This document shows positions 33,904 to 43,878 of a DNA stretch of 64,000 nt, piece after piece (the stretch's first letter is position 1; every line of letters starts with the position of its first letter). The notes under the pieces were generated by a model. The model had not been told where the DNA came from. It saw nothing but the letters and a program-made list of their open reading frames with translations, and did no database searches. The stretch lies in assembly GCF_011046535.1 (NCBI RefSeq), contig NZ_CP049257.1:186001-250000 (forward strand). The letters are read 5' to 3'. The position numbers and the translations under genes are program-made. The DNA comes from Nocardioides anomalus. GTDB taxonomy: Bacteria > Actinomycetota > Actinomycetes > Propionibacteriales > Nocardioidaceae.

Positions 33904-34569
33904 GTGATCCGCGTCCTGGTGGCCGACGACCAGGCCCTCGTGCGCACCGGCCTGACCACGATGCTCCAGGCCGAGCCGGACCTCGAGGTCGTGGCGGCGG
34001 TGAGCGACGGCCGGGCCGCGGTCGAGGCGGCCCACGAGCTCCGGCCGGACGTGGCCTGCCTCGACATCCGGATGCCGGTGCTGGACGGGATCGAGGCCAC
34101 CCGGCAGCTGTGCGGGCCGGGGGTCGAGGAGCCGGTGCCGGTGCTGATCCTGACCACGTTCGACGTGGACGAGTACCTCTTCGGGGCCCTCGAGGCCGGC
34201 GCGTCCGGGTTCCTGCTCAAGGACGCCGAGCCCGAGGAGGTGGTCGCGGCGGTCCGGTCGGTGGCGGCCGGCAACGGCACCCTGGCCGACGAGCTGACCA
34301 AGCGGGTGCTGGCCGAGCTGGTCAGCCGCCGCGCGACCCAGCCGGTGACGGCGGCGCGGGCGACCGAGCTCCTCACGCCGCGCGAGCTCGAGATCCTGCT
34401 GCTGCTCGCCGAGGGGATGAGCAACGAGGAGATCGCGCGCACGCTGGTCGTCGAAGTCTCCACGGTGAAGTCGCACCTGGCCCGGATGCTGCCCAAGCTC
34501 GGCGTGCGCTCGCGGCTGCACGCGGCGGTCTGGGCCTACCAGAACGGCTTGGTGCAGCCCGGCCGCTGA
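33904..34569 (+). CDS. NarL/LuxR-type response regulator
   Basis: A 221-residue regulator. Receiver domain with VLVADDQALVRTGLTTML and the phospho-acceptor Asp in VACLDIRMPVLDG near residue 55, then Lys in FLLKDAEPEEVV. C-terminal LuxR-type HTH (LTPRELEILLLLAEGMSNEE, then STVKSHLARMLPKLG). Partner of the upstream kinase. The perfect inverted repeat at 34575-34592 behind the gene, ahead of the ABC operon, is its likely binding site. Confidence 0.95.
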   Translation: MIRVLVADDQALVRTGLTTMLQAEPDLEVVAAVSDGRAAVEAAHELRPDVACLDIRMPVLDGIEATRQLCGPGVEEPVPVLILTTFDVDEYLFGALEAGASGFLLKDAEPEEVVAAVRSVAAGNGTLADELTKRVLAELVSRRATQPVTAARATELLTPRELEILLLLAEGMSNEEIARTLVVEVSTVKSHLARMLPKLGVRSRLHAAVWAYQNGLVQPGR

Positions 34570-34574
34570 GCCGC

Positions 34575-34592
34575 TTGCACCCAAAGGTGCAA
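34575..34592 (+). promoter_or_regulatory. Inverted repeat TTGCACC-N4-GGTGCAA, probable operator
   Basis: A perfect 7-bp inverted repeat with a 4-nt spacer lies between the response regulator and the ABC operon, centred about 70 bp upstream of the ABC start codon, which looks leaderless (TAGCGT at 34641-34646, 7 nt before ATG 34654). Such a distance suits an activator site for the LuxR-type regulator encoded just before. A TTGCACC half-site recurs at 32652-32658 upstream of the kinase gene. Confidence 0.6.
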
Positions 34593-34640
34593 CCCGCCAG
34601 GACCCCTCCGGCGGCGCTCGTGGCGACGGTCGGCGCTGCC

Positions 34641-34646
34641 TAGCGT
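34641..34646 (+). promoter_or_regulatory. -10 element of ABC exporter operon
   Basis: TAGCGT ends 7 nt before ATG 34654, consistent with a leaderless transcript. Confidence 0.5.
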
Positions 34647-34653
34647 CGAAGCC

Positions 34654-35427
34654 ATGGACACCCTCATGGACACCCTCAGTGACACCGTCCCGCTCGGGAC
34701 GCACACGCAGGCCGCCGTACGGCTGGTCGACGTGCACAAGACGTACGCCGGCGCGACGCCGGTCGCCGCACTCCGCGGCGTCACCCTCGACCTGGCGCCG
34801 GGGTCGTTCACCGCGATCATGGGCCAGTCGGGCAGCGGGAAGTCGACGCTGCTGAACGTCGCCGCGGGCCTGGACGTCCCGAGCCGCGGCCAGGTGCTGG
34901 TCGGCGGGCAGGACACCTCGTCGCTGGGCGCGGACGACCTGACGCGGTTGCGCCGCGAGCACGTCGGCTTCGTCTTCCAGGCCTACAACCTCATCGGCCA
35001 CCTCGACGTGCGCACCAACATCGAGCTCCCGCTCATGCTGGACGGGCGCGCGGCGGACGACGCCTGGCGCGCCGAGCTGGTCGCCACCCTCGGGCTCGAC
35101 GGCATGGAGCGCCGGCTGCCCGGCGAGCTCTCGGGCGGCCAGGCCCAGCGCGTGGCCATCGCCCGCGCCCTGGTGACGCGACCGACGGTGGTCTTCGCCG
35201 ACGAGCCGACCGGCGCGCTGGACTCGCGCACCGGCGCGCAGGTCCTGGACCTCCTGCGGGACACGGCGCGCCGGCTCGGGCAGACCGTCGTCCTCGTCAC
35301 GCACGACAGCCGGGTGGCGGCCGCCGCCGAGCGCGTGGTCTTCCTCGCCGACGGCGTGGTCGTCGGCGACCTCGCGTCGCCCACGGTCGAGCAGGTCGGC
35401 GCCCGCATGATGGCGACGGGGCGGTGA
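34654..35427 (+). CDS. MacB-type ABC exporter ATP-binding protein
   Basis: A 257-residue ATPase. Walker [10 protein letters not shown] near residue 57, Q-loop in [19 protein letters not shown], signature [20 protein letters not shown] and Walker [13 protein letters not shown], as in the MacB/LolD type. It energises the permease encoded next, whose GTG overlaps its stop. Located right behind a two-component pair and its probable operator, in the classic arrangement of antimicrobial peptide or lipid II-targeting antibiotic detoxification modules; substrate unknown. Confidence 0.95.
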   Translation: MDTLMDTLSDTVPLGTHTQAAVRLVDVHKTYAGATPVAALRGVTLDLAPGSFTAIMGQSGSGKSTLLNVAAGLDVPSRGQVLVGGQDTSSLGADDLTRLRREHVGFVFQAYNLIGHLDVRTNIELPLMLDGRAADDAWRAELVATLGLDGMERRLPGELSGGQAQRVAIARALVTRPTVVFADEPTGALDSRTGAQVLDLLRDTARRLGQTVVLVTHDSRVAAAAERVVFLADGVVVGDLASPTVEQVGARMMATGR

Positions 35428-37295
35428 GCGCCGTGAGCAGCAGCTGGACCCTGGCCACCGCCGGCGCCCGCGCCCACCGGGGCGCACTGGCCGGCACCGC
35501 GATCACCCTCGCGGCCGCCGGCGCGGTCCTCTCCGTCGTCGGCGTGCTCCTCGAGACCGGCCTGCGCGGCGGCACGGGCGTCGACGGCGGGACGCTGGTC
35601 GCCCTCGCCTCGTCGTACGCCGGCACCGCGCTGGTCGTCGTCGTCCTCGTCGTCGCGGCCACCGTGACCCTGGCCCTGCGGGGCCGGCGCCGCGAGTTCG
35701 CGTTGCTGCGCACCGTCGGCGCCACCCGCCGCCAGGTCCGCGAGCAGGTCTCGCGCGAGGTGCTCCTCGTGTCCCTGCTCGCCGTGCCCCTCGGCGCCGT
35801 CCCCGGCACCCTCCTCGCCACCCGGCTCCGGCCGCTCCTCGAGGACGCCGACGCGCTCACGGGCGGCGCGGGGCTGAGCCTCTCGCCACTGCCCGCGCTG
35901 GGCGCCCTGGCCGTGCTGGTCCCGAGCGCCCTGCTCATCGGACGGCTCGCGGCCCGCGAGACGCTGCGCACCCCGCCGACCGAGGCGGTGCGCCAGGCCA
36001 CGGTCGAGGCGTCGACGGTCGGGCGGGTGCGCTGGGTCCTCGCCCTCGTCACGGCCGTCGCGGGCCTGTCCGCGGCCGGGACGCCCCTGTTCGTCCCCGG
36101 CACCATCGGCGGCGCGACGGCGGCCACCTCGGCGTTCCTGCTCATCGGCGCCGCGGCGCTGGCCGGCCCGCGGCTGGTGGGCTGGGCCTTCGGCCGGGCG
36201 GTCGCGGCGGCCCCGCAGGGAACCGGCCCGGCCACCCGGCTGGCGCTGCTCAACGCCCGCGGCTTCTCGCGGCGGCTGACCACGGTCGTCGTGCCCCTGG
36301 CCCTCGCGCTCGGCACCGGCACCGTGCAGACCAGCGTGGACCGGGCGGTCGCGGCGGCCGCGAGCCAGCAGCTGCGGGCCGCGATCGGCAGCCAGTACGT
36401 CGTCACCGGGCCGGACGCCGCCGCGGCGGCCGCCGCCGACGGCGTGACCGGCGCGGTGGCCATCGGCGACGCCCCGGTGCAGGTCCGCACCGACCCCGAC
36501 GACGGGCCGGACGCCCTGGTCTACGAGTCCAGCGCGCTGCGGACCGTCCCGGCCGACGCACCCCGCTCGCTGTTCGACCCGGGCGTCACGCAGGGCTCGC
36601 TCCAGGCGCTCGCGGACGAGGGCACGGTCGCGGTCAGCGAGGACGCCGCCTTCGGGACCGGCCTCGGGCTGGGCGACCCGCTCGAGGTCCGCGTGGACGG
36701 CGTCTCGCACGAGCTGCGCGTCGTCGCGGTCTACGACCGTGGCCTCGGGGTGGGCGACTACCTCACCGCACCGGCCACCGCGGCCGAGGTCGGCGCGCAG
36801 ACGCAGGCGACGACCGTGCTGGTCGACGGCAGCGACCGCGCCGCGCTCGCCGGGGACGGCCGCACGGTGGCCACGCCGGGTGCGTACGTCGACCGCGCGA
36901 CCAGCGCGAGCGCCGCCCAGCAGCACCTGTCCTCGGTCCTGCTCCTCCTGCTGCTGGTCTTCGTCGGGCTCGGCGCCGCGAACGCCCTGGTGCTGACCAC
37001 CGCCGGCCGCCGGTCCGAGCTCGCGCTGCTGCACCGCACCGGCACCACCCGCGCGCAGCTGCGGCGCATGGTGACGGTCGAGGCGCTGGTGACCGGCGGC
37101 CTGGCGTGGCTGGTCGGGACGCTCGCCGTGCTGCCGGCCGTGCTGGGGGTCTCCGGCGGGTTGCTCGGGTGGGGGGTGCCGGCCTTCGACGCCACGGCGT
37201 ACGCCGTGCTCAGTGGCGCCGTCCTGCTGACCGCCCTGGCGGCCACGCTCGCCCCGGCGGTGTGGCTCACCCGGAGCCAGGGTCGGACGGGCTAG
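35424..37295 (+). CDS. FtsX/MacB-type ABC exporter permease
   Basis: A 623-residue permease with GTG 35424 overlapping the ATPase stop. Two FtsX-like modules: N-terminal block with helices near 20-40, 55-80 and 140-165 containing [20 protein letters not shown], and a C-terminal block with [20 protein letters not shown] and [20 protein letters not shown] near 535. An outer domain of about 200 residues lies between. Works with the ATPase as a mechanotransmission-type exporter. It converges with the second ABC system, overlapping by 4 bp. Confidence 0.93.
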   Translation: MSAVSSSWTLATAGARAHRGALAGTAITLAAAGAVLSVVGVLLETGLRGGTGVDGGTLVALASSYAGTALVVVVLVVAATVTLALRGRRREFALLRTVGATRRQVREQVSREVLLVSLLAVPLGAVPGTLLATRLRPLLEDADALTGGAGLSLSPLPALGALAVLVPSALLIGRLAARETLRTPPTEAVRQATVEASTVGRVRWVLALVTAVAGLSAAGTPLFVPGTIGGATAATSAFLLIGAAALAGPRLVGWAFGRAVAAAPQGTGPATRLALLNARGFSRRLTTVVVPLALALGTGTVQTSVDRAVAAAASQQLRAAIGSQYVVTGPDAAAAAAADGVTGAVAIGDAPVQVRTDPDDGPDALVYESSALRTVPADAPRSLFDPGVTQGSLQALADEGTVAVSEDAAFGTGLGLGDPLEVRVDGVSHELRVVAVYDRGLGVGDYLTAPATAAEVGAQTQATTVLVDGSDRAALAGDGRTVATPGAYVDRATSASAAQQHLSSVLLLLLLVFVGLGAANALVLTTAGRRSELALLHRTGTTRAQLRRMVTVEALVTGGLAWLVGTLAVLPAVLGVSGGLLGWGVPAFDATAYAVLSGAVLLTALAATLAPAVWLTRSQGRTG

Positions 37296-39976
37296 CGCCG
37301 GTCGCCCCCGCGGAGCAGCTGCGCGAGCGCCGTCCGGCGCAGCGCGGCTGCTTCGACCGCGGCGACGACGAGCGCCGCGAGGAGCGGGACCAGCGCCAGC
37401 AGCACCAGCCACCACGGCACGACCAGGTCGGGCGCGGAGGGCTGGCCGGTGACGAGCTGCAGCGCGAGCTGTCCGAGGGTCGTCCACGCCGCGGTGGCGC
37501 CGAGCACCAGGCCGGCCACCGCGGCCAGGGTGATGGGGGCGGTCAGCTCACCGGCCAGGACCCGGCGCAGCGGCCCCCGCTCCACGCCGAGCGCGCGCAG
37601 CCGGCCCAGGGACTCCGCGCGGGCCGGCGCGGCGACGGCGGCGGCCAGGACGACGCCGAGCACGGCGAGCAGCAGGAGCAGCGCGGCGCCGGCGAGGGCC
37701 AGCTCGAAGAGCGCCCGCGGCAGCGGCGCCCGGCGCTGTGCGGCCAACACCTCGGAGCGCAGCGTGAGGACACCGCCGCCCTCGTCGGCGCGCAGGGCGT
37801 CGGCGGCGCCCGGCCCGACGGCCCAGACCGTGTCCGGCGAGATGTCGAGCCCGTGCGCGGCCAGCGTGGCCCGGTCGACGACCACGACGGCCCCGTCGGT
37901 CGGGTCCAGCCCGGGCGCGCTGCCGACCACCGCGAGCGGGACCGGGTCGGCGTCCTCCCAGCGCAGCGTGAGGTCCTCGCGCAGGTTGGGGTCGCCGCCG
38001 GTGAGCAGGGCCGGCACCGACGAGCCGGAGTCGTCGGTGAGCCTCGCCAGGGCGGGCGCGTCGGGGAGCGCGCTGGCGTCCAGCAGCCGGGCGTACGCCG
38101 CCGCGTCGACGACGACCAGCCGCGCGCTCCCGGCACTGCCACGCGCGGAGATGCGGACGGCGTCGGCGACCCGGGCCGCGGCCGCCGCGGCCACGCCCGG
38201 AGCGTCGGCGGCCGCCGACGCCAGGTCCGCGGTGCCGTCGCTGGGCGGGGTCGTGAGCCGGGCGTCCCCGCCCACGCTGAGCAGCGCCCCCTCGCGCTGG
38301 CCCGCGCGCTCGGTGGCCGCGAGCGCGGCGCCGAGGGTGAGCTGGGCGACCGCGACCGACACCACCAGCAGGGGCAGGGCCCGGCCGCCGGTCGCGGCGA
38401 CCCGGCTGGCCGCGAAGAACGCGGTCCCGCCGCGCGAGCGACGCGCGGCCCGCAGCGCCCAGCGGGCCAGCGGGGGCGCGGCGCGCACCACGAGGACGGC
38501 GCCGGCCAGGGCCCACCAGGTGCCGGCGCCGGCGGCGGTGAGGTCGGTCCGACCGTCGACGGTCACCCCGCGCTGGTGCAGCGCGACCCAGGACAGCGCG
38601 GCCACCGCGACCACGGCGCCCTCGACCAGCAGCCGGCGCAGGCGCCGGGCCCGGGCCGCCGTACGCAGCGCGGAGCGGTTCGCCGGGACCCGGCGGACAT
38701 CGGTCACCGCGGCGGCCCGGAGCGCGCCCTGGGCCGGCGCGGCGAGCGCGGCCACGACCACCACCGGGAGCACCCACAGCCAGCCCACGTCGCCGAGCGC
38801 CAGCCGCACGGCGAGCACGCCGACGGCGGCGCCGAGCACGGCCACGGCCAGCGACTCCACGAACAGCTCGGCCGCGATGCCCAGCACGGTGGCACCGCGC
38901 TCGCGGGCCGAGGCGACCGGCCCGCTGCGCCGCGCGACCAGCAGCTGCGCGGCCAGCACGAGGACGAGCAGCGCGGCGGCGAGCAGCCCGAGCAGGAGCA
39001 CGGCGGCCTGGCCGCGGGCCGAGTGGACCCGGGCCGCGCCGTCCTCGAGCACCAGGCCGAGCTGGCTGTCCCAGGAGAACGCGCCACCCGACCCGGCCGA
39101 GGCCTGGAGCTTGGCCACGCTCTGCTCGAGCACGTCGAGGTCGTCGTAGTGCATCCGCTCGGGCCGGGGCACGAAGACCACGCGCTGGACGATCTCGTCG
39201 GACGGTGCGGCGAGACGCAGGTCGGGCAGCGAGTCGGCGGAGACCAGCGCGGCGCCGGCGGTGCGCGGCGTGTTCTCGGTGACGCCGACCGAGGGTTGGA
39301 GCAGCTCCGGGAAGGGGGCCCACGGCTCGTCGGAGGGGTCGGCCGCGCGGTAGATCCCGCTGACGACGACGGACACCGGGCGGTTCTTGGAGTCCTCCGC
39401 GGGCAGCGGGTCACCGGCGGCGAGCCCGAGCGCCTGGGCGACGGCCTCGGAGAGCCCGACCTGCACGGGCCACTGGGTGCCGGGCGGCACCTTGGCGTCG
39501 GCCCGGTCGGCGCCCACGGAGGCCTGCGGCGGACCGCCGGACGTCCACGTCACGTCGAGCGGGGCGTCGCCGGGCGGGTCGACGTACACCAGCCGCAGGT
39601 AGCGCCCGGGCCCCGCGTCGAGCAGGTGCAGCGCCGGGGTGCTGACCGTGGCCACGCCCGGCCGGACCGCCGCGGCGAGGTCGTCCGACATCAGGTTGCG
39701 GGCGTAGGTGACGTTCTGCGCGACCTCGGTGGCCGAGCCCGGGTCGCGGCGGACCTGGGTGGGGTCGTCGTACCCGCGGGCCGCCGTGGCCACGACCGTG
39801 CCGCGGGTGCCGGCGTCGCGGACCGTCGCCGCGATCGCGTCGTCGGCCGTGCGCTGCGAGAGGGGAGCGACCGCGGCGAGCAGGGCCGAGGTGAGCGCGA
39901 CGACGAGCGCGGTGAGGAGCAGCAGGCCGGGGTCGCTGCGGATCCGGCCGATGATCGTGGGGCGGTGGAGGCTCAC
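37292..39976 (-). CDS. FtsX-like ABC permease (operon gene 4)
   Basis: An 894-residue permease; GTG 39976 overlaps the stop of the upstream permease gene. N-terminal membrane helix ([20 protein letters not shown]), large extracytoplasmic domain (residues about 35-315), FtsX-like helices around 320-420, a second outer domain, and a C-terminal FtsX block with [20 protein letters not shown] and three last helices. Last of four coupled genes (two ATPases, two large permeases). No substrate-binding protein is attached; such systems move lipids or lipoproteins or pass force across the membrane. Confidence 0.88.
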   Translation of the reverse strand: MSLHRPTIIGRIRSDPGLLLLTALVVALTSALLAAVAPLSQRTADDAIAATVRDAGTRGTVVATAARGYDDPTQVRRDPGSATEVAQNVTYARNLMSDDLAAAVRPGVATVSTPALHLLDAGPGRYLRLVYVDPPGDAPLDVTWTSGGPPQASVGADRADAKVPPGTQWPVQVGLSEAVAQALGLAAGDPLPAEDSKNRPVSVVVSGIYRAADPSDEPWAPFPELLQPSVGVTENTPRTAGAALVSADSLPDLRLAAPSDEIVQRVVFVPRPERMHYDDLDVLEQSVAKLQASAGSGGAFSWDSQLGLVLEDGAARVHSARGQAAVLLLGLLAAALLVLVLAAQLLVARRSGPVASARERGATVLGIAAELFVESLAVAVLGAAVGVLAVRLALGDVGWLWVLPVVVVAALAAPAQGALRAAAVTDVRRVPANRSALRTAARARRLRRLLVEGAVVAVAALSWVALHQRGVTVDGRTDLTAAGAGTWWALAGAVLVVRAAPPLARWALRAARRSRGGTAFFAASRVAATGGRALPLLVVSVAVAQLTLGAALAATERAGQREGALLSVGGDARLTTPPSDGTADLASAAADAPGVAAAAAARVADAVRISARGSAGSARLVVVDAAAYARLLDASALPDAPALARLTDDSGSSVPALLTGGDPNLREDLTLRWEDADPVPLAVVGSAPGLDPTDGAVVVVDRATLAAHGLDISPDTVWAVGPGAADALRADEGGGVLTLRSEVLAAQRRAPLPRALFELALAGAALLLLLAVLGVVLAAAVAAPARAESLGRLRALGVERGPLRRVLAGELTAPITLAAVAGLVLGATAAWTTLGQLALQLVTGQPSAPDLVVPWWLVLLALVPLLAALVVAAVEAAALRRTALAQLLRGGDRR

Positions 39977-42900
39977 GTCTCGTCCGTCCGCAGCAGCGAC
40001 GGGTCGGCCCGGCGGACCTGCAGCGTCGCGACCACCGCGGCGACCAGGGCGGCGCCGACGAGGAGCCCGCCGTTGAGCAGGAGCTCGGAGTCCCAGGGCC
40101 ACACCACCTGCGCCGCGGGCACCGGCGCGGCGCCGAGGTCGGAGCGCACCAGCAGCGGGCCGAGGGCCCAGGCCGCGGCACCGCCCACCGCGGCACCGAG
40201 CACCACCAGCGGGAGCAGCACCAGGGAGTGCTCGGTGAGCAGCAGGGTCCGGGCCGCCGGCCGGGTCAGCCCCATCGCGCGCAGCCGCAGCACCTCGGCC
40301 GCGCGGCGGCGCTGGTCGGTGCCGACGAGCAGGCCCGCGCCGGCCAGCAGCAGGACCGCACCGGCGCCGGTGAGGACCAGGAGCGCGGTCGGGGTGGTCG
40401 CCCGCAGCGGACCGCGGGCCAGCTCGTGGACGACCTCGGCCCGGCTGCTGACCGCGCCGAGGGACGCCAGCCGCGCCGCCGCGCCGGCCGGCGGGTCGTC
40501 GACCCAGTAGCCGTCCACGACCGGGTCCAGCCGCCCGGCGGAGAGCAGGACCCGCGAGAGCGTGTCCTCGTCGACCAGCACCGCCACCTGGCCGGGCTCG
40601 GAGGGGACGGTCGGGACCACCGCGGTGACCTCGAGCGGCACGCTCACGCCGCCGACGGTCGCCGACAGGGTGCCGCCGATCTTGGCGCCGGTGGCGTCGA
40701 CGGTGGCCTGGGACAGCGCGGCGGGCACGGCGTCGGGCGCCGTGAACGAGGTCGCCAGCAGCTCGGCGTGCGAGTAGGCGAGGTAGGTCAGGTCCACGCG
40801 GGCGTCGGTGCGGAGCTCGACCCCGTCGCCGCTGCCGGTGACCGCGATGGTCGACGAGCGGACGGGGGTGTCCCGGCTGAGCGGGGTCACCTGCCACGCC
40901 GCGTCGTCGCTCCCGGCCTCGGCGCCCGGCAGCTGGAGCGAGAGGGTGAGCGGCACGGGCCGGGCCGCCCCCGTCGGCAGGGTGGGCGGGGCGCTGACCT
41001 CGAGCAGGACCGAGACGAGCCGACCGGCGCCGAAGGCGCTCAGCCACCGCAGCGGGTGCGCGGCACCGTCCAGGCGCACGGGCGCCGAGGCGACGTCGTA
41101 GCGCAGCCCGGTCTCGTCCTGCACCACCGCGGTGACCACGGCGCGCAGGTCGGCCGCGTCGATGGTCCCGGTCAGCTCGGCCGGCACCTCCTCGGGCACG
41201 GGTACGCCGCCCACCGGGTCGCCGGCGGCCAGGTCCGCGCCGATCTCGGACCAGCTCTGGGCGCCGGAGCGACCGCGCAGCAGGTCGCCGGCGTGCCCGG
41301 CGTCCAGGGCCAGCAGGACGGGCCGGGCGTCCGCGTCGCCGACGTACCGACCCAGGGCGACGCCCGGGGAGGCCACCGGCGAGACCGTGCCGCCGGGAAC
41401 GGCGTCGGCCACGGCCCGCGCGTCGCGCAGGGTCGCCGCCCCGGGGAGCGTCACGGCGAGGTCGGTGCCCACCCGCAGGTCGGCCTGGTCGTGCTGCGAG
41501 CGCTCCCAGGTGGCCTGGAGCGCGATCCCGAACGTCGCGGCGGCGACCGCGGCGGCGAGCAGCACCAGCCCGAGCCCGGCGCGGGGCCGGCGGGCGGACT
41601 GCGCGGTCGCCAGGGGTACGACGAGCGAGCGGGCCCGGTGCCCGGCGCGGGCCAGCAGCGCCAGCAGCGGCGGCACCCGGCGCACCACCACCGCGGTCCC
41701 GGCCAGCAGGCACAGCACCGGCGCCAGCGTGGTCACCAGGTCGCCGGTGGACTCGGCCGTGGCGGGCTGGCTGTCCAGCTGCCACCACGCCAGCGCGGTG
41801 ATCGCCAGGAGCAGCACGTCGAGGCTGACGTCGGCGACCACCCGCCGCCGGGTGCGGGGGCGGGCCACCGGCTCGCGGGCGGAGGCCTGCACGACCAGGG
41901 CCGAGGCCAGCAGCAGGGCACCGACCACGACGGTGACGACGAGGCCGACGGTCACCTCGGCCGACTGCGACAGCCCCGCCTCGGCCAGCGGTCCCACGCC
42001 GGTCAGCCAGGCGTGGGCCAGCGCGGCCAGGGGCACGGCCAGCACCGCGGCGACCAGCGCGACCAGGAGCGCCTCGAGCGCCGCCGCGGTGAGCTGCTGA
42101 CGCACGGACAGGCCGATCCCGACGAGCAGTGCGCGCTCCTCGTCGCGGGCGGCGGCGACGAGGTGCCCGGCCAGCAGCAGCGCGGACAGGGCCAGCACGC
42201 TGACGAGCAGCAGGACCACGAGGACCGTCGAGCGGGTGCTGTCCACCTGGGCCTGCAGCCGGTCCAGGGTGCGCGGCAGCTCGGAGGCCAGGCGGGTGAT
42301 CCGCGCGCGGTCGCCGATGTCGGCCGACAGCCGCGCCGACCCGTCGTCGAGGTCCCCGGCCGCCCGGCTCAGGCTGGCGTCGTCGGCCTTGGTCAGGGAG
42401 GGGGTGCCGGTGACCCGCAGCCCGGAGACGTGCGATCCGCTGGCCAGGAACGTCGGCTCGTCGACCACGAACGGCCCGGAGGTCGGGGCGGTCTGCGAGC
42501 CGTCGCTGTACGCCGGGTCGAAGCCGGCGCCCGAGAGCGGGTCGCCGGACCACGCGGCGGGATCGGTGATGCGGAAGGTGCCGACCAGGGTCACTGGGAC
42601 CGGGTCGTGGTCCGAGCCGAGCCCGGTCTCGGTGCCGAGGGTGACCGCGTCGCCCACGGCCAGCCCGAGGCGCTCGGCGGCCGGCACCGGCAGCGCGGCC
42701 TCGCCGGGCCCGGCCGGCCACCGCCCGTCGACGACCTCGGCGCGGTCCTCGACGTCGCCGGTGGCGAGGTAGCCGAGCCCGCTGCCGTCGGCGAGCTGGC
42801 GCATCCGGGAGGTGGCGCTGCTGGTCACGGTCGGGTCCAGGCCGCCGAGCACCTCGCGCACCAGCGCCTCGGCGTCGTCGCGCGAGGAGGTCAGGTCCGC

Positions 42901-43104
42901 GCTGTCCAGGTCCACGACGTACGCCGTCACGTCGACGTCCGCCGGCGCCAGGCTCAGCACGCCGCCGTGGAAGGCGCGGTCCTGCGTCGGGCCGAGCAGG
43001 AGGGCGCACACGCCGAGCAGCGACGTGGCCACGGTGACCAGGGCGACGACCGCGACCAGGACCCGACCCTGCGCGCGCGCACGCCGCGCGACGTAGCCGA
43101 GCAC
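39973..43104 (-). CDS. Large FtsX-like ABC permease (operon gene 3)
   Basis: A 1043-residue permease with GTG start at 43104. Opens with a membrane helix (VLVAVVALVTVATSLLGVCA), then a roughly 240-residue outer domain, a block of FtsX-type helices (VLVVLLLVSVLALSALLLAG) with LLVGIGLSVRQQLTAAALEA near 330, further helices near 430-520, a second outer domain, and a final FtsX block (EVLRLRAMGLTRPAARTLLL). The pairing of two different giant permeases with two ATPases suggests a heteromeric transporter. The start is 3 nt after the stop of the second ATPase gene. Confidence 0.88.
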   Translation of the reverse strand: MLGYVARRARAQGRVLVAVVALVTVATSLLGVCALLLGPTQDRAFHGGVLSLAPADVDVTAYVVDLDSADLTSSRDDAEALVREVLGGLDPTVTSSATSRMRQLADGSGLGYLATGDVEDRAEVVDGRWPAGPGEAALPVPAAERLGLAVGDAVTLGTETGLGSDHDPVPVTLVGTFRITDPAAWSGDPLSGAGFDPAYSDGSQTAPTSGPFVVDEPTFLASGSHVSGLRVTGTPSLTKADDASLSRAAGDLDDGSARLSADIGDRARITRLASELPRTLDRLQAQVDSTRSTVLVVLLLVSVLALSALLLAGHLVAAARDEERALLVGIGLSVRQQLTAAALEALLVALVAAVLAVPLAALAHAWLTGVGPLAEAGLSQSAEVTVGLVVTVVVGALLLASALVVQASAREPVARPRTRRRVVADVSLDVLLLAITALAWWQLDSQPATAESTGDLVTTLAPVLCLLAGTAVVVRRVPPLLALLARAGHRARSLVVPLATAQSARRPRAGLGLVLLAAAVAAATFGIALQATWERSQHDQADLRVGTDLAVTLPGAATLRDARAVADAVPGGTVSPVASPGVALGRYVGDADARPVLLALDAGHAGDLLRGRSGAQSWSEIGADLAAGDPVGGVPVPEEVPAELTGTIDAADLRAVVTAVVQDETGLRYDVASAPVRLDGAAHPLRWLSAFGAGRLVSVLLEVSAPPTLPTGAARPVPLTLSLQLPGAEAGSDDAAWQVTPLSRDTPVRSSTIAVTGSGDGVELRTDARVDLTYLAYSHAELLATSFTAPDAVPAALSQATVDATGAKIGGTLSATVGGVSVPLEVTAVVPTVPSEPGQVAVLVDEDTLSRVLLSAGRLDPVVDGYWVDDPPAGAAARLASLGAVSSRAEVVHELARGPLRATTPTALLVLTGAGAVLLLAGAGLLVGTDQRRRAAEVLRLRAMGLTRPAARTLLLTEHSLVLLPLVVLGAAVGGAAAWALGPLLVRSDLGAAPVPAAQVVWPWDSELLLNGGLLVGAALVAAVVATLQVRRADPSLLRTDET

Positions 43105-43107
43105 GGC

Positions 43108-43878
43108 TCAGCGCAGGGTGGGGTCGGCGACCGCCCCGGGGGCCGTGCCGGCGACGCGACCGTCGGCCATGGTGAGCACCCGGTCGGCCAGCGACATCAT
43201 CACCGGGTCGTGGGTGGCGACGACCGCGGTCACGCCCTCGGACTCCACGACCCCGCGCAGCAGGGCCATCACCGCGAGGCCGGTCTCGGCGTCGAGCTGA
43301 CCGGTCGGCTCGTCGGCGACGAGCAGCCGCGGCGAGCCGGCCAGGGCGCGGGCGATCGCCACGCGCTGCTGCTGGCCGCCGGAGAGCTCGCCCGGTCGCT
43401 GCTGGGCGTGGTCGGCCAGGCCGACCAGCTCGAGCAGCAGCGCGACCCGGCGCTCGCGGTCGGCGACCGGCGTACGACGGAGCCGGAGGGGCACGCCGAC
43501 GTTCTCGGCCGCGCTCAGCGCGGGGATGAGCCCGAAAGTCTGGAAGATGTAGGCGACCGAGTCGCGGCGCAGCCGGCTCAGCCCGGCGTCGTCGAGCCCG
43601 GTGACCTCGACGCCGTCCACGCGCACCGTGCCCTCGTCGGGCTGGTCGAGGCCGCCGAGCATGTTGAGCAGCGTGGTCTTGCCCGAGCCGGACCGGCCCA
43701 CCACGGCCAGCAGCTCGCCGGGGGACACGTCGAAGGACACCTCGCGCAGCGCGTGCACGGTGGTCGGGCCGCTGCCGTAGGTGCGGGTGAGCCCGCGCAC
43801 CTGCACCATCGCCTCGCCGGCCTCCGCGACCTCGACCCCGCGGTGCCGTCCGGCCGCGGGCGGGTCGGCGACGCTCAC
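43108..43878 (-). CDS. ABC transporter ATP-binding protein (operon gene 2)
   Basis: A 256-residue ATPase. Walker [18 protein letters not shown] near residue 62, Q-loop [20 protein letters not shown], signature [20 protein letters not shown] and Walker [13 protein letters not shown]: LolD/MacB type. Its start overlaps the upstream ATPase stop. Together with the preceding ATPase it probably drives the two large permeases. Confidence 0.95.
   Translation of the reverse strand: MSVADPPAAGRHRGVEVAEAGEAMVQVRGLTRTYGSGPTTVHALREVSFDVSPGELLAVVGRSGSGKTTLLNMLGGLDQPDEGTVRVDGVEVTGLDDAGLSRLRRDSVAYIFQTFGLIPALSAAENVGVPLRLRRTPVADRERRVALLLELVGLADHAQQRPGELSGGQQQRVAIARALAGSPRLLVADEPTGQLDAETGLAVMALLRGVVESEGVTAVVATHDPVMMSLADRVLTMADGRVAGTAPGAVADPTLR

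Noticed and set aside
34654..37295. FtsE/FtsX cell-division pair
   Set aside because: The permease has two FtsX modules and a large outer domain, and its regulator context is that of MacB-type exporters.
37292..43009. Single giant minus-strand frame of 1905 codons
   Set aside because: The frame is open by chance upstream of 39976; the true gene starts at GTG 39976, which overlaps the stop of a different-frame permease gene.
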